From positions 1 to 31,399 of the forward strand of contig CAZIQM010000007.1 of NCBI GenBank assembly GCA_964541635.1: a stretch of DNA of 31,399 nt. Reading direction: 5' to 3'. The position numbers and the translations under genes are program-made. Below the pieces are notes generated by a model. That model did not search any database, was not told the origin of the DNA, and was given only the letters and a program-made list of their open reading frames with translations. This document shows positions 1-8,348 of the stretch, one piece after another (the first letter of the stretch is position 1; each line of letters opens with the position of its first letter). Origin of the DNA: DALYDP01 sp964541635 (GTDB lineage: Bacteria > Patescibacteriota > Gracilibacteria > Peribacterales > Peribacteraceae).

Positions 1-1
1 C

Positions 2-292
2 CCGATGGCCATCGGCAAGAAGGGCCAGAACATCCGCCTCGCGACCGACCTGACCGGCTACGAACTCGACATGTACAACTACGAGGAGCTCCCGGCGTTC
101 CAGGCCAAGCTCGCGGAACTCCGCGGCGAAGAAGTTCCCGTGGCGATCATCACCCCCGAAGGCGAACAGTCCGAGCAAGACAAGCAGGCCGAGGTAATGG
201 AAACGCCCGCGCCGTCCGCGCCGGAGACGGACACTGCCAACACGCCGGACGGCGGGCAGCCGCTGGCGGGGGAGGGAGCAGTGGCGGCCTGA
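2..292 (+). CDS. nusA: Transcription termination/antitermination factor NusA, C-terminal part (5' end outside window)
   Basis: Partial gene: the reading frame is open to the left edge. The first visible residues, PMAIGKKGQNIRLATDL, match the end of the second KH domain of NusA, whose hallmark is AIGKxGQNxRLA followed by a LTGxxxDI-like strand (here LTGYELDMY). NusA binds RNA polymerase and nascent RNA and modulates pausing, termination and antitermination. After about residue 45 of the visible part the protein becomes an acidic, Pro/Ala/Glu-rich tail ending GEGAVAA, a low-complexity extension rather than the acidic repeat domains of Proteobacteria. The gene ends at a TGA and is followed within 25 bases by a strong intrinsic terminator. 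Family assignment is secure from the KH motif; everything upstream is unseen. Confidence 0.9.
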   Translation, partial: PMAIGKKGQNIRLATDLTGYELDMYNYEELPAFQAKLAELRGEEVPVAIITPEGEQSEQDKQAEVMETPAPSAPETDTANTPDGGQPLAGEGAVAA

Positions 293-315
293 TACTGGTG
301 GAATAATGGAAAAAG

Positions 316-343
316 CGGCACGATGGTGCCGTTTTTTCTTTTT
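316..343 (+). terminator. Intrinsic terminator of nusA
   Basis: A perfect 6-bp stem, CGGCAC/GTGCCG, encloses a 4-base loop and is followed by TTTTTTCTTTTT. It lies 24 bases after the nusA stop and ends just before the next start codon at 349, so it separates the nusA transcript from the following gene unless there is read-through. Confidence 0.9.
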
Positions 344-348
344 CGCCC

Positions 349-1344
349 ATGCCCGAAGCCTCCGTATTCTCCTGGCGCTCCATCGCGCTCGTGTCGTTGC
401 TCCCGATCGTCCTGATCGGCGTGCTCTTGACGCTCGTGCTGCGCGGGAAAGACACGACGTCCATGGAGGCGATCGGCCCATCTTCGTCCTCCGTCTCATC
501 GACATTGAACGCCGCGTCGTCTGTTGCGATATCGTCGTCGCCCATGATCTCGTCCGCATCGACAACTGTCGCGTCATCCTCGGCATCGGCCGTCGCGGAC
601 GCTGCGCCCATCGCCCCGTTCGACGGCTGCCCCGGCACGGTGAAGTACTACGACCAGCCGTGGTTCGCCGGCGTGCGTGCCGCGGCCGAGAAATCGGGAA
701 TGTACCTCGATGATTTCTCATCCGTTCCGGAGGCCTGCCTCTCGGCGGATTACTTCATCGCCGTTTACCGAACGGAATTCGGCAAGAGCGCCGTCGTCCG
801 CTACGACAGGGGCGCGAAAACGTTCGCGAAAGCGACGATCGAAGGAACGGCGGCGGCGCCGGTCGCCAACGCGTTCGGCAAACGAACGGGCGACATCATC
901 CCGCTCGTGCTCGACGGCTGCAGCAGCGGAACGTACGACGTCCGCCGCAACGTGGTCACCGGCAACGGCGAGCGCTGTGAAACGCGCTACTGTTCCATGA
1001 CCCCGATCCCCACGGCCATCGGTCGCGACACGTATCCGGCTTCGCCCAAATACGCGTTCCTGGGAATGCTGGGCGAACTGTTCACCGCGGCCGACTGCGG
1101 CGACGCCCGCCTGAAGCAGCTGTACGGGCAGGACCAGACGTTCGGCTGGGGGATCGACCTGCGCTTGAAGGCGGCGCCGGGCACGAAGCTCGAAAGCGCC
1201 CTGCGTGACGCGGGCTTCCAGTGCACGGACGAGGGCTGCACCGCATGGGAGCAGTCCGCGACGCGGATCCCCGTCGGCACGCTCGCGCCCCTGCGGTCGT
1301 ACGTGGACGAGATGCAAGGCTACTCGTGCATCCACTGCGGCTGA
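349..1344 (+). CDS. Membrane-anchored extracytoplasmic protein of unknown function with Ser-rich linker
   Basis: 331 residues. An N-terminal hydrophobic segment (about residues 10-32, ending LTLVLRGK) is a single membrane anchor or uncleaved signal. It is followed by a Ser/Ala-rich linker (residues about 40-85) and a globular region beginning near APFDGCPGTVKYYDQPWF. The globular part has about ten cysteines, including a C-terminal cluster (QCTDEGC and CIHCG at the very end), suggesting disulfides or metal binding outside the membrane. The start follows the nusA terminator closely and has no Shine-Dalgarno sequence. Ser-rich stalks also occur in another surface protein of this window (the pseudopilin at 20479-21750). 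I do not recognise the globular domain. Confidence 0.75.
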   Translation: MPEASVFSWRSIALVSLLPIVLIGVLLTLVLRGKDTTSMEAIGPSSSSVSSTLNAASSVAISSSPMISSASTTVASSSASAVADAAPIAPFDGCPGTVKYYDQPWFAGVRAAAEKSGMYLDDFSSVPEACLSADYFIAVYRTEFGKSAVVRYDRGAKTFAKATIEGTAAAPVANAFGKRTGDIIPLVLDGCSSGTYDVRRNVVTGNGERCETRYCSMTPIPTAIGRDTYPASPKYAFLGMLGELFTAADCGDARLKQLYGQDQTFGWGIDLRLKAAPGTKLESALRDAGFQCTDEGCTAWEQSATRIPVGTLAPLRSYVDEMQGYSCIHCG

Positions 1345-1347
1345 TTC

Positions 1348-2472
1348 TCACTGCTTCTTCGTCATCGCGACCGTGGCCACGCCCATGAGGGCGACGGTGA
1401 TGAGCGCGATGCCTGCCCACAGGAGCCACGGCTTGTTCGAGGAGAAGCGGTTATCGACCGTGTCGCACGCGTCGCCGATACCGTCGGCGTCCGTGTCTTC
1501 CTGCAGGCGATTCAGGACCGCGGGACAGTTGTCGCGCATGTGGATGACGCCGTCCATGTCAGGATCCTCGAAGGCGTCGCACTGGCCGTTGCCGTTCGCA
1601 TCCTCGCCGTTCTGCACGGTGGGGCACGGATCGCATACGTCGCCGGCGCCGTCCTTGTCGCTGTCTTCCTGGCGCCAGTTCCACGTGTCGGGGCAATTGT
1701 CGGCCTCGGCGGGAACACCGTCGTGGTCGTCCTGGACCTTCACGGGCGAAGGCTGGCCGAGACGCGCCAGGCGACCGGGATCGCCCGCGAAACTCAGCGC
1801 CCCGTACCCGGGGAACGACGCGACCGCCCCTTCCTGGCCGCCTGAAAGCAGCGTGTACGTCTTGCCGGGGACCGCGCGGAAGAACAGGAAGCGCGGCGAA
1901 TCGTTCACGCGGATCGCGTCGATCTTCACCACGCCCTTCGTCGTCATCGTGACCTCGATCACTTTCACCCTCTCGCCCGAGAGCTGCGCGCGCGTGCCGT
2001 ACGCCTGCCCGGCGTAGAGGCGGTGCATGTCGTCCGTCGACATGCCGCCGCGCACCTCGAGCGCGTCGACGCTGCCGCTCGTCAGGTCGATTTCGACCTC
2101 CACGGGACGGACCGCTTCGGGGAAGGTGAAGCGGAAATACTGCTGCGGCGCCGTCACCGGCTGGAACACGCCTTCGCCGCGGATCATCGAGACGTTGGTC
2201 TTGGGCCACGTGTCCGCCGCCGGGGGAGAGACGGCGATGGCCGCCCGGGGCATCAGGTCGCGCGCGATGCCGTCGGCGCGGAAGGGAATCGCGAAGCCCG
2301 TGCTCGTGACGATGCGGTAGCCGTTCTCCTGCTGGATCTCGGGCGTGAGCTCGATACCCACCGTGGCGGGTTGCGAGAGCGACGGCGGCAACACCGTCCG
2401 CTGCGTCGCGAAGGTTTCGGCGGATGCCGAGGGAACTGCCAGGAAGAGGGCGAGGGCGGCGACGATGCGCAT
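1348..2472 (-). CDS. Secreted, C-terminally anchored surface protein with thrombospondin type 3 (TSP3) calcium-binding repeats
   Basis: 374 residues. The start at 2472 gives a clear signal peptide (MRIVAALALFLAVPSASA, then ETF). A beta-rich region of about 230 residues follows, then TSP3 repeats: DNCPDTWNWRQEDSDKDGAGDVCD, partly repeated as DPDMDGVIHMRDNCPAVLNRLQ and EDTDADGIGDACD. The Asp-rich loops are typical calcium ligands and the paired cysteines staple the repeats. A C-terminal transmembrane helix (LLWAGIALITVALMGVATVAM) and short basic tail anchor it, leaving the body outside the cell. It lies 20 bases downstream of the DUF2339 gene and is probably cotranscribed with it. The leader before ATG is pyrimidine-rich (CCTCCCTCCCCC) with no Shine-Dalgarno sequence. 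The N-terminal region could be a ligand-binding domain, but I cannot name it. Confidence 0.85.
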   Translation of the reverse strand: MRIVAALALFLAVPSASAETFATQRTVLPPSLSQPATVGIELTPEIQQENGYRIVTSTGFAIPFRADGIARDLMPRAAIAVSPPAADTWPKTNVSMIRGEGVFQPVTAPQQYFRFTFPEAVRPVEVEIDLTSGSVDALEVRGGMSTDDMHRLYAGQAYGTRAQLSGERVKVIEVTMTTKGVVKIDAIRVNDSPRFLFFRAVPGKTYTLLSGGQEGAVASFPGYGALSFAGDPGRLARLGQPSPVKVQDDHDGVPAEADNCPDTWNWRQEDSDKDGAGDVCDPCPTVQNGEDANGNGQCDAFEDPDMDGVIHMRDNCPAVLNRLQEDTDADGIGDACDTVDNRFSSNKPWLLWAGIALITVALMGVATVAMTKKQ

Positions 2473-2492
2473 GGGGGAGGGAGGAACCGCGG

Positions 2493-5400
2493 TCACTTCC
2501 GCTCGTTGGGAAGGGTGCCGTAGCGTTGGTAAAGGTAGCTGGCGCCGATGAGCAGCAAGCCCGTCGCGATAGAGGCGACGATGCGGACCGGCGTTTCGAG
2601 GACCGAGAAGTCGATGAGGAGGAGCTTGGCGACGGTCGCGCCGAAGATGGCGATGGACGCCTGGCGCAGGAGCTTCGCGCGGAAGGCGAAGCCGGCGACC
2701 ATCGAGAGCAAGCCCGTGAAGGCCCACCAGACCGAGCGGAAGAGGCCTTCGTCGTTCGACGCGAGGTTGGTGCCCATGTCGAGCACGCCCGTGATGAGCA
2801 GGCCGACCACGCCGGCCGTGAGGAATTCGCGCTTCTTGGCATAGACGCCGTAGGAAGCGAACACGAGGGCGATGAGCGTCCAGCCGATCGTGTCGACGGT
2901 GCGCGAATCGTGGGCGAGGACGCGCAGCATGTCGCGCCCGAAGGGCAGGGCGAAGAGGACCACCACGGCGACGCGCAGCGTGCGGGTCGAGGCGGCGCGG
3001 GCCGCGACGGCGGCGATGAGCGGCCACCAGACGAGGCGGAACCACCCCATGTCGCTCGAGGGATGCCGCATGACGTCGGCGGCTTCGAGCCCGATGAGGG
3101 CGACGACGCCCGCCATGAGCAGTTCCTGCTTCTTCTTGTACGCGCCGTAGGAGGCGACGCCGATGGCGATGAGGGTCCAGGCGACGGTATCGACCAGGGT
3201 GGCGTTGTCGGCCAGGATGCGCAGCACGTCCTTGCCGTAGGGCAGGGCGAGCATGAACACGGCGACCTCGCGCCAGCGGGGCGTCCACGCGACGTGCGCC
3301 ACGACGGCGCCCGCGAGGATCCACCAGCCGGAGAGCACGCGGTGGTAGGTGAAGACGGACCAATCGAGGTACGACGCGACGTGCTGGATCTCGACCGAGA
3401 CGTGCAACCACACCTGCGCGACGATCATGCCGAGCAGCAAGTGGCGGATCTGGACGCGGGGGAGCATGGGATGCTCGGGGCCGCGTTGCGTGAGGGCGAG
3501 GAGCCCGACGAGCGACAGCGTCGACACGACGGACACGAGCGCCCACGGGTGCAGGAGCGGGAAGTCACCGTAGTCGAGCGCCATCGGGTGGTTGGCGATG
3601 CTGATGACGTCCATGCCGAGGCCGTCGCCGCGGAGGAACGTGAAGATGAAGACGATGAGCTGCATGATGAGCGCCGTCGCGAACCACACGATTTGCCGCG
3701 TGGCGACGAACACGCCGACCGCGACCACCGCGAACACGAGGTACGCGAGCGACAGCGGCACGGAACTGACGAAGTGGAGGGCCGTGGTTTCGAACGTGAT
3801 GATCGTGAAGACAAGCAGCGCGATGAGGCCGTGCACCGACGCTTCGAGGTTCACGCCTTCCGTGAATTCCTTCGGCGCTTTGCGGACGGCGGGGAGCAGC
3901 GCGACGAGCGACGCGAAGAAGACGTAGCTCTTGAGCGCCCAGTTGCTCAGGAAGGGCCTCCAGGCGTCTTCGACGAACATCGGGAGCTGCGTGACGAGCG
4001 ACGCGCCCGCGCCCGCGAGGAGCACCCCAGAAGCGACCCAGGCGGTCGTGCGCTTGGTGTTCACGGCGACGTAGGCCACGAGCACGCCGAAGGGCGCCCA
4101 GCCGATGGCGAGCCATTCCCAACCGAGCTGGTGGTAGAGCGCCAAGGCGATGAGGATGATCGAACCGAGGAGGTACGTGTCGCCGAGGATCTGGTCATCC
4201 TTGCGCGTGCGGAGCGCCAGCGCGGCGCAGGCAACCGTGAAGGCGGCCATGGCGATGCACAGGATGGCGACGTACTCGCTCTGCCAACCGCCGAGGGCGT
4301 CTTGGACGGCGAGGAACGTGGCCACGGCGTTGCCGACGATGACCAGCAGGTCTTCGGGCGAGGAATGCTCCTTGAGCCGGAAGTGCTTGATGAGCGGGAG
4401 CGCGGCGAACAAGACGAAGAACCCGACCGCGATGGCGGCCTGGACGTCGTTCGTGACGCCCGCGGGTCCGTACACGCCCGACGCGAGGTAGAACTGCGTG
4501 AGCGCGAACGACGTGAGGGCGATGCCCTGCCAGTGGCGGAACGCGGAGAGCGCGAGCAGGCCGACGGCCAACACCGCGAGGTAGCCGCTGAAGACATAAG
4601 GATCGGGCTGCGCCGCGACGACCAAGAGCGGCGTCAGGTAGCCGCCGGCGATCGAGAACCACGCGATCGTCTGGGCGTTGTAGCGGATGGAGAGGAGCAC
4701 GCCCACGGCCGTGATGGCGGAATAGAGGACGAACGCCAGTCCCGCGGGGACCTCGAAGCCGTAGTTGGCCAGGAGCTGGGGCGCGTAGAGGACGTGCGCC
4801 ACCCACACGGAGAGGTAGGCGAGGAAGAGGCCGCCGCCGGAGAAGCTCTGGCTCCATTGGGGATATTTCTTCTGGAAGTATTCGCCCGCCCCGAGGAGCG
4901 CGGCGGCACCCACGAGGGCCAGGAACACGCGGCCGAGCTCGTCGATCCAGCGGTTTTCGAACGCCTGCTGCAACAGCACGAGCATGCCGATGAGCACGAT
5001 GGCGATGCCCGCCTTCTGGAGGAGCTTCTGGCCCACCCACTCTTCCCAGTCGATGGCGGGCGTGGCGGGAGCGGCTTTCTTCTTGGGCGCGGGTTTGGAC
5101 ACCGCGGGGTTCGACATCTGGCGCGCGTAGGCGGCGGCCGGGGGCTCGACGACGCTGCGGGCGGGGGAAACCGTCCGCTCGCGGAAGACCTCGGACGCCG
5201 GGGGCAACGGGAAATCGGCGATCCGTTCGGCGCGGGGTGCCGGAGCGGGGCGCTCGGGCGCGGTGCCTTCGACGCTTTGGAGGATCTCGCCCGTCACGCC
5301 GCGCAATTTGCCGAAACCGGCAGTGAGGAGGACGGGGATGACCAACGGCAGGAGCAGGAGGAGGCCGCCGTCGCCCGCGAACGCGAGTCCGAGGAAGAAG

Positions 5401-5510
5401 AGCGGGATGCAGGACACCAGGAGGATGATGCCTGCCGCGAGCAAGAACCCGGCGGCGCTGTGCAAACGGCGCGCGAGATCCGGGGTCAACGTGAATTTAC
5501 CGGTGGCCAT
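2493..5510 (-). CDS. DUF2339 family giant polytopic membrane protein
   Basis: 1005 residues. An N-terminal hairpin of two membrane helices (about residues 10-65) is followed by a Pro/Ala/Arg-rich cytoplasmic linker to about residue 165. After that come more than twenty hydrophobic segments in closely spaced pairs, the layout of the DUF2339 family (very large predicted membrane proteins of unknown function). The motif IDEWEEWVGQKLLQKAG-like (here IDWEEWVGQKLLQKAGI) before the first helix of the array is typical of the family entry segment. The C-terminus contains tandem copies of a unit of about 99 residues (see findings). Its start overlaps the end of marR by 14 bases and the TSP3 gene follows 20 bases later, so the three look like one operon. 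The function is unknown; association with a MarR regulator suggests a role in envelope stress or export, which is inference. Confidence 0.85.
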   Translation of the reverse strand: MATGKFTLTPDLARRLHSAAGFLLAAGIILLVSCIPLFFLGLAFAGDGGLLLLLPLVIPVLLTAGFGKLRGVTGEILQSVEGTAPERPAPAPRAERIADFPLPPASEVFRERTVSPARSVVEPPAAAYARQMSNPAVSKPAPKKKAAPATPAIDWEEWVGQKLLQKAGIAIVLIGMLVLLQQAFENRWIDELGRVFLALVGAAALLGAGEYFQKKYPQWSQSFSGGGLFLAYLSVWVAHVLYAPQLLANYGFEVPAGLAFVLYSAITAVGVLLSIRYNAQTIAWFSIAGGYLTPLLVVAAQPDPYVFSGYLAVLAVGLLALSAFRHWQGIALTSFALTQFYLASGVYGPAGVTNDVQAAIAVGFFVLFAALPLIKHFRLKEHSSPEDLLVIVGNAVATFLAVQDALGGWQSEYVAILCIAMAAFTVACAALALRTRKDDQILGDTYLLGSIILIALALYHQLGWEWLAIGWAPFGVLVAYVAVNTKRTTAWVASGVLLAGAGASLVTQLPMFVEDAWRPFLSNWALKSYVFFASLVALLPAVRKAPKEFTEGVNLEASVHGLIALLVFTIITFETTALHFVSSVPLSLAYLVFAVVAVGVFVATRQIVWFATALIMQLIVFIFTFLRGDGLGMDVISIANHPMALDYGDFPLLHPWALVSVVSTLSLVGLLALTQRGPEHPMLPRVQIRHLLLGMIVAQVWLHVSVEIQHVASYLDWSVFTYHRVLSGWWILAGAVVAHVAWTPRWREVAVFMLALPYGKDVLRILADNATLVDTVAWTLIAIGVASYGAYKKKQELLMAGVVALIGLEAADVMRHPSSDMGWFRLVWWPLIAAVAARAASTRTLRVAVVVLFALPFGRDMLRVLAHDSRTVDTIGWTLIALVFASYGVYAKKREFLTAGVVGLLITGVLDMGTNLASNDEGLFRSVWWAFTGLLSMVAGFAFRAKLLRQASIAIFGATVAKLLLIDFSVLETPVRIVASIATGLLLIGASYLYQRYGTLPNERK

Positions 5511-5937
5511 ACGGGGGGAGGGAAGAGAGGAACGATCGGAGGGAACGCGTCATCGACGCGAAGGTGTTTTTTGGGATCCGAAGGGAACGGATCGCGTCCA
5601 TCGTAGCTTTGCGGCCGCTTCGAACGAGTTGACGTCCGGCCGGGCTGAGGCGCAACTTGCGGCGCCGCGCGTCGGCGGCGTCGGCCGTCCGGCGCAGCAG
5701 TCCGCGCCGTTCGAGGCGCGCCACCACCTCGGCGACGGAGGGTCCTTTGATGCGGAGCCGCTTGCCCGCTTCGGCCGCGGTGATGTCCTGGTGGCGCTCG
5801 ACCACGCGCAGGAGCGCGTACTCGCCGGCGGTGAGCCCGAGCCGCGATTGCACGTCGTCCACGAAGGACCTCGTGCGTTCGGCCGCCTCGATGAGGGCGA
5901 GGAAGAAGTACTCTTCGTCGGTCGTGAGTTCGTCCAT
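5497..5937 (-). CDS. MarR-family transcriptional regulator
   Basis: 146 residues, the usual MarR length. The winged-helix core reads LTAGEYALLRVVERHQDITAAEAGKRLRIKGPSVAEVVARLERRGLLRRT with the wing DARRRKLRLSPAGRQLV, the canonical order for MarR proteins, which bind palindromes as dimers and usually repress their own operon. The start at 5937 lies about two bases downstream of the expected transcription start, so the message would be essentially leaderless. A perfect 9-bp inverted repeat sits in the promoter spacer. The last codons overlap the DUF2339 start, giving a marR / DUF2339 / TSP3 operon. The ligand cannot be predicted from sequence. Confidence 0.9.
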   Translation of the reverse strand: MDELTTDEEYFFLALIEAAERTRSFVDDVQSRLGLTAGEYALLRVVERHQDITAAEAGKRLRIKGPSVAEVVARLERRGLLRRTADAADARRRKLRLSPAGRQLVRSGRKATMDAIRSLRIPKNTFASMTRSLRSFLSSLPPYGHR

Positions 5938-5945
5938 GCGGTAAT

Positions 5946-5974
5946 ATGATAGGTAGCCTACCTATCTATGTCAA
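5946..5974 (-). promoter_or_regulatory. marR promoter with overlapping palindromic MarR operator
   Basis: Read on the minus strand: -35 TTGACA (5974-5969), a 17-base spacer, -10 TATCAT (5951-5946), then the ATG at 5937. The spacer and -10 contain GATAGGTAG-G-CTACCTATC (5948-5966), a perfect 19-bp palindrome with a one-base centre. A dimer bound there would block RNA polymerase, so negative autoregulation is the natural reading. Confidence 0.85.
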
Positions 5975-6020
5975 GGCCATTCGACGTAGGAAACGGCGGG
6001 CGGCCGCTTCGGCGCTGGGG

Positions 6021-6026
6021 TATGCT
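6021..6026 (+). promoter_or_regulatory. Candidate -10 element of the exonuclease/helicase gene
   Basis: TATGCT, preceded by GGGG, lies 21 bases before the ATG at 6048. A start of transcription near 6033 would leave a short C-rich leader (GTTCCCGCCC) before that ATG, like the leader of the glycosyltransferase at 10106. No good -35 is visible. Confidence 0.45.
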
Positions 6027-6047
6027 GCGGACGTGAAGTTCCCGCCC

Positions 6048-8348
6048 ATGCCCTTCGCCGTGCTGGATACCGAAACGACCGGGTTCGTCCCCCGGGTGCA
6101 CCACGTGGCCGAATTGGCCGGTGAACGGTACGAAGGAGGGGCAATCGCGGCGACGTTCGAATCGCTCACGAACCCCCCGGACGAGCTCCCGCCGCACGTC
6201 CAGGTCCTGACGCACATCAAACCGGAGATGCTCCAGGGGAAACCGCGGATCGCGGAGGTCGCCGACGCGTTCACGAAGACGCTCGGCGAGGACACGTTGC
6301 TCGTCGGCCAGAACCTGGCGTTCGACCTCGGGATGCTCAAGGGGGAAGGCATCGACCTGACGCACCGCCCGTGGATCGACACGTCGCTGCTCGCGGCGTT
6401 GGCGTTCCCGGAGTTGAAGAGTTTCTCGCTGCAGTACCTGAGCGCGGCGCTCGATTTGCCGCACGAGCCGCAACACCGCGCGCTCGGCGACGTCCGCGCC
6501 ACGGCCGCGCTGCTCGGGGCGGTGTGGGAACGCCTGTGCCAATTGCCCGCGGCGAACATCGCCGAAGCAAAGGAGGTCATGGCGCGGTCGAGCGACGGGT
6601 ACCGGATGTTCTTCGAGGCGTTGCCGGCGGAGGGAGGGAAGGGCGAATGGCTGGAGAACGCGCGCAAACGCACGCCCAGCAAGGCCGCTGCGCCCGTGTC
6701 CGTGCCGGCGTCGGTCCCCGGGACCGTGACGCTGGCCGAGGAACCGCTCGACGCGTCGTTCCTGCCGTCGCTCATCGCCGGCGCCGCCGCCGAAGGCGCG
6801 CGCACGTGGATCGCCGTGAAAAACCTCGACAGCGCGCTGAAGCGCAGCGAAGTGCCGGCGGGCGTCTCGATCGTCTATCCGCCGTCGCTGCTGCTCGACC
6901 GCGACGCGGCGGCGACCCTGCGCGCGCAGAAAACGCTGCTGCCCGAAGAAGCCACGCTCGTCCTGAAGCTGTCGTGGTTCAACCCCGCCGTCCGCGCGGA
7001 CCTGGCGTTGCACGCGGGGGAGCGAGACACGTGGAACGGGAAACTGGCGGCCACGGCGGAGCACCCGGCGTACCGCGCGCAATTGGAAGGCAACGCGGCG
7101 AGGCTCATCGACCACCGGCAATTGCTGTCGTTCGCGCGGGAAGACGGCGTGATGAAGGACGGGGACCGCGTGATCGTGGACGATGCCTCGATGCTCGAGG
7201 ACACGGCGACGAAAGCCCTGGGCGCCTGGGTGGCCCTCGACGACCTTCGCGCCGCCGCCCAGGGGGACGCGACGCTCACGCGCATCGTCGACAACGCCGC
7301 GCTGTGGGCCGAGGTCTGCAAAGGCGGCATGGACCAATACACGGTGAACGCGAAGGACCTTTCGCGGCCCGAAACGAAGGGCATCCTCGCGCTCCTGGAC
7401 GAAGCGCTGTCGGGAAGCGGCCTCGCGCCGCGCGCGCGGCACCTGCTGTCGGAATTGAAGCAGTTCCTCACGCCGCCGACGGACATCCCGATGCTCTCGT
7501 GGATCGAAACCCGCGCGCAAAGCGGCAGCGTCTCGCTGACGAGCTCGCCGGAGCGCGTCGACCTGCTGTTGAAAAAACTGCTGTTCGACCGGTTCGCCAC
7601 GGTGTTGCTCGTGCCGCCGGGCCTGAAAGGGGCGCTCCCCGCCGTGTTGCCGGAAGGCTACCCCCGCGCGATGGCGGACCTCGGCGCGGCGTCGCGCACG
7701 TTCCCCGTCGCGTTCCCGGACACGGGCTTGAACGACCTGCTGCGCAACCCGCCGGAGGGCAAGACGATCGCCCTCGTGGGCAGCAAACGCATCATCGAGA
7801 ACGCCTTCATCCAGCACACCGAGGCGCTCGAGGCGCGCGACGTCACGCTCATCTGCCAAGGCCTCTCGGGAGGGCAGGGGCGCATGGAGAGCGATTTCCT
7901 CGCCGCGGAAGGCACGGCGATCTGGCTCCTCACGCCGTGGATGTACGAAGGCATCGACCTGCCCGAGGGCACCGCGGACCACCTCGTGCTCGACTCGTTG
8001 CCGTTCGACCATCCGGGCCAGCTCGTGTTCGCCAAGCGCAAGGACATGTTCCGCAACGGCTTCGAGCAGTACGCACTCACGCGCCTGCTCCACCGCCTGT
8101 TCCGCCTGATGCGCGCGTTCTCGCGCCACGCGACCGAGGGCGCAGACGTGCGGGTGCTCGACCAACGCATGAAGGAGAAATCGTACGGCACGACGGTGCA
8201 AAATTACCTCGGATCGTTCGCCTCCGCTCCCGCCGCGCCGTTCGTCACGAAGAAGCTCGGCGAGAAACCCGAACCCGAGAAACCCGAACCGAAGAAGCGC
8301 GCGCCGAAGAAAAAGCCCGACGGTCCGCAGCAGGCGCTGCCGCTGTGA
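6048..8348 (+). CDS. DnaQ-type 3'-5' exonuclease fused to a degenerate DinG-like helicase module
   Basis: 766 residues from ATG 6048; an in-frame GTG at 6033 and a longer frame exist, but the exonuclease begins at once from the ATG. Residues 1-170 are a DEDDh exonuclease: VLDTETTG (D7, E9), GQNLAFDLGML (D93) and HRALGDVRAT (H143, D148), all catalytic residues present. The C-terminal part resembles DinG/XPD helicase domain 2: WMYEGIDLPEG, then VLDSLPFDHP, and a tail LDQRMKEKSYG. The ATPase signature is missing: I find no Walker A GxGKT, the DEAH position reads VIVDDASML, and the arginine-finger motif is altered (HRLFRLMRAFSRH). It probably trims DNA 3' ends in repair with the helicase fold as a scaffold. 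The basic C-terminus (KKRAPKKKPDG) suits DNA binding. Confidence 0.8.
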   Translation: MPFAVLDTETTGFVPRVHHVAELAGERYEGGAIAATFESLTNPPDELPPHVQVLTHIKPEMLQGKPRIAEVADAFTKTLGEDTLLVGQNLAFDLGMLKGEGIDLTHRPWIDTSLLAALAFPELKSFSLQYLSAALDLPHEPQHRALGDVRATAALLGAVWERLCQLPAANIAEAKEVMARSSDGYRMFFEALPAEGGKGEWLENARKRTPSKAAAPVSVPASVPGTVTLAEEPLDASFLPSLIAGAAAEGARTWIAVKNLDSALKRSEVPAGVSIVYPPSLLLDRDAAATLRAQKTLLPEEATLVLKLSWFNPAVRADLALHAGERDTWNGKLAATAEHPAYRAQLEGNAARLIDHRQLLSFAREDGVMKDGDRVIVDDASMLEDTATKALGAWVALDDLRAAAQGDATLTRIVDNAALWAEVCKGGMDQYTVNAKDLSRPETKGILALLDEALSGSGLAPRARHLLSELKQFLTPPTDIPMLSWIETRAQSGSVSLTSSPERVDLLLKKLLFDRFATVLLVPPGLKGALPAVLPEGYPRAMADLGAASRTFPVAFPDTGLNDLLRNPPEGKTIALVGSKRIIENAFIQHTEALEARDVTLICQGLSGGQGRMESDFLAAEGTAIWLLTPWMYEGIDLPEGTADHLVLDSLPFDHPGQLVFAKRKDMFRNGFEQYALTRLLHRLFRLMRAFSRHATEGADVRVLDQRMKEKSYGTTVQNYLGSFASAPAAPFVTKKLGEKPEPEKPEPKKRAPKKKPDGPQQALPL

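Noticed and set aside
2424..5606. A 1060-codon open frame on the plus strand opposite the DUF2339 gene, and similar long frames opposite other genes
   Set aside because: Its product is an Asp/Glu/Arg-rich string with no hydrophobic core, as produced by GC-rich antisense frames. The minus-strand frame is a coherent membrane protein.
5943..6047. Helicase gene start at 5946
   Set aside because: The extra residues would be translated from the marR operator and promoter. The exonuclease domain starts at the ATG at 6048 (or GTG 6033).
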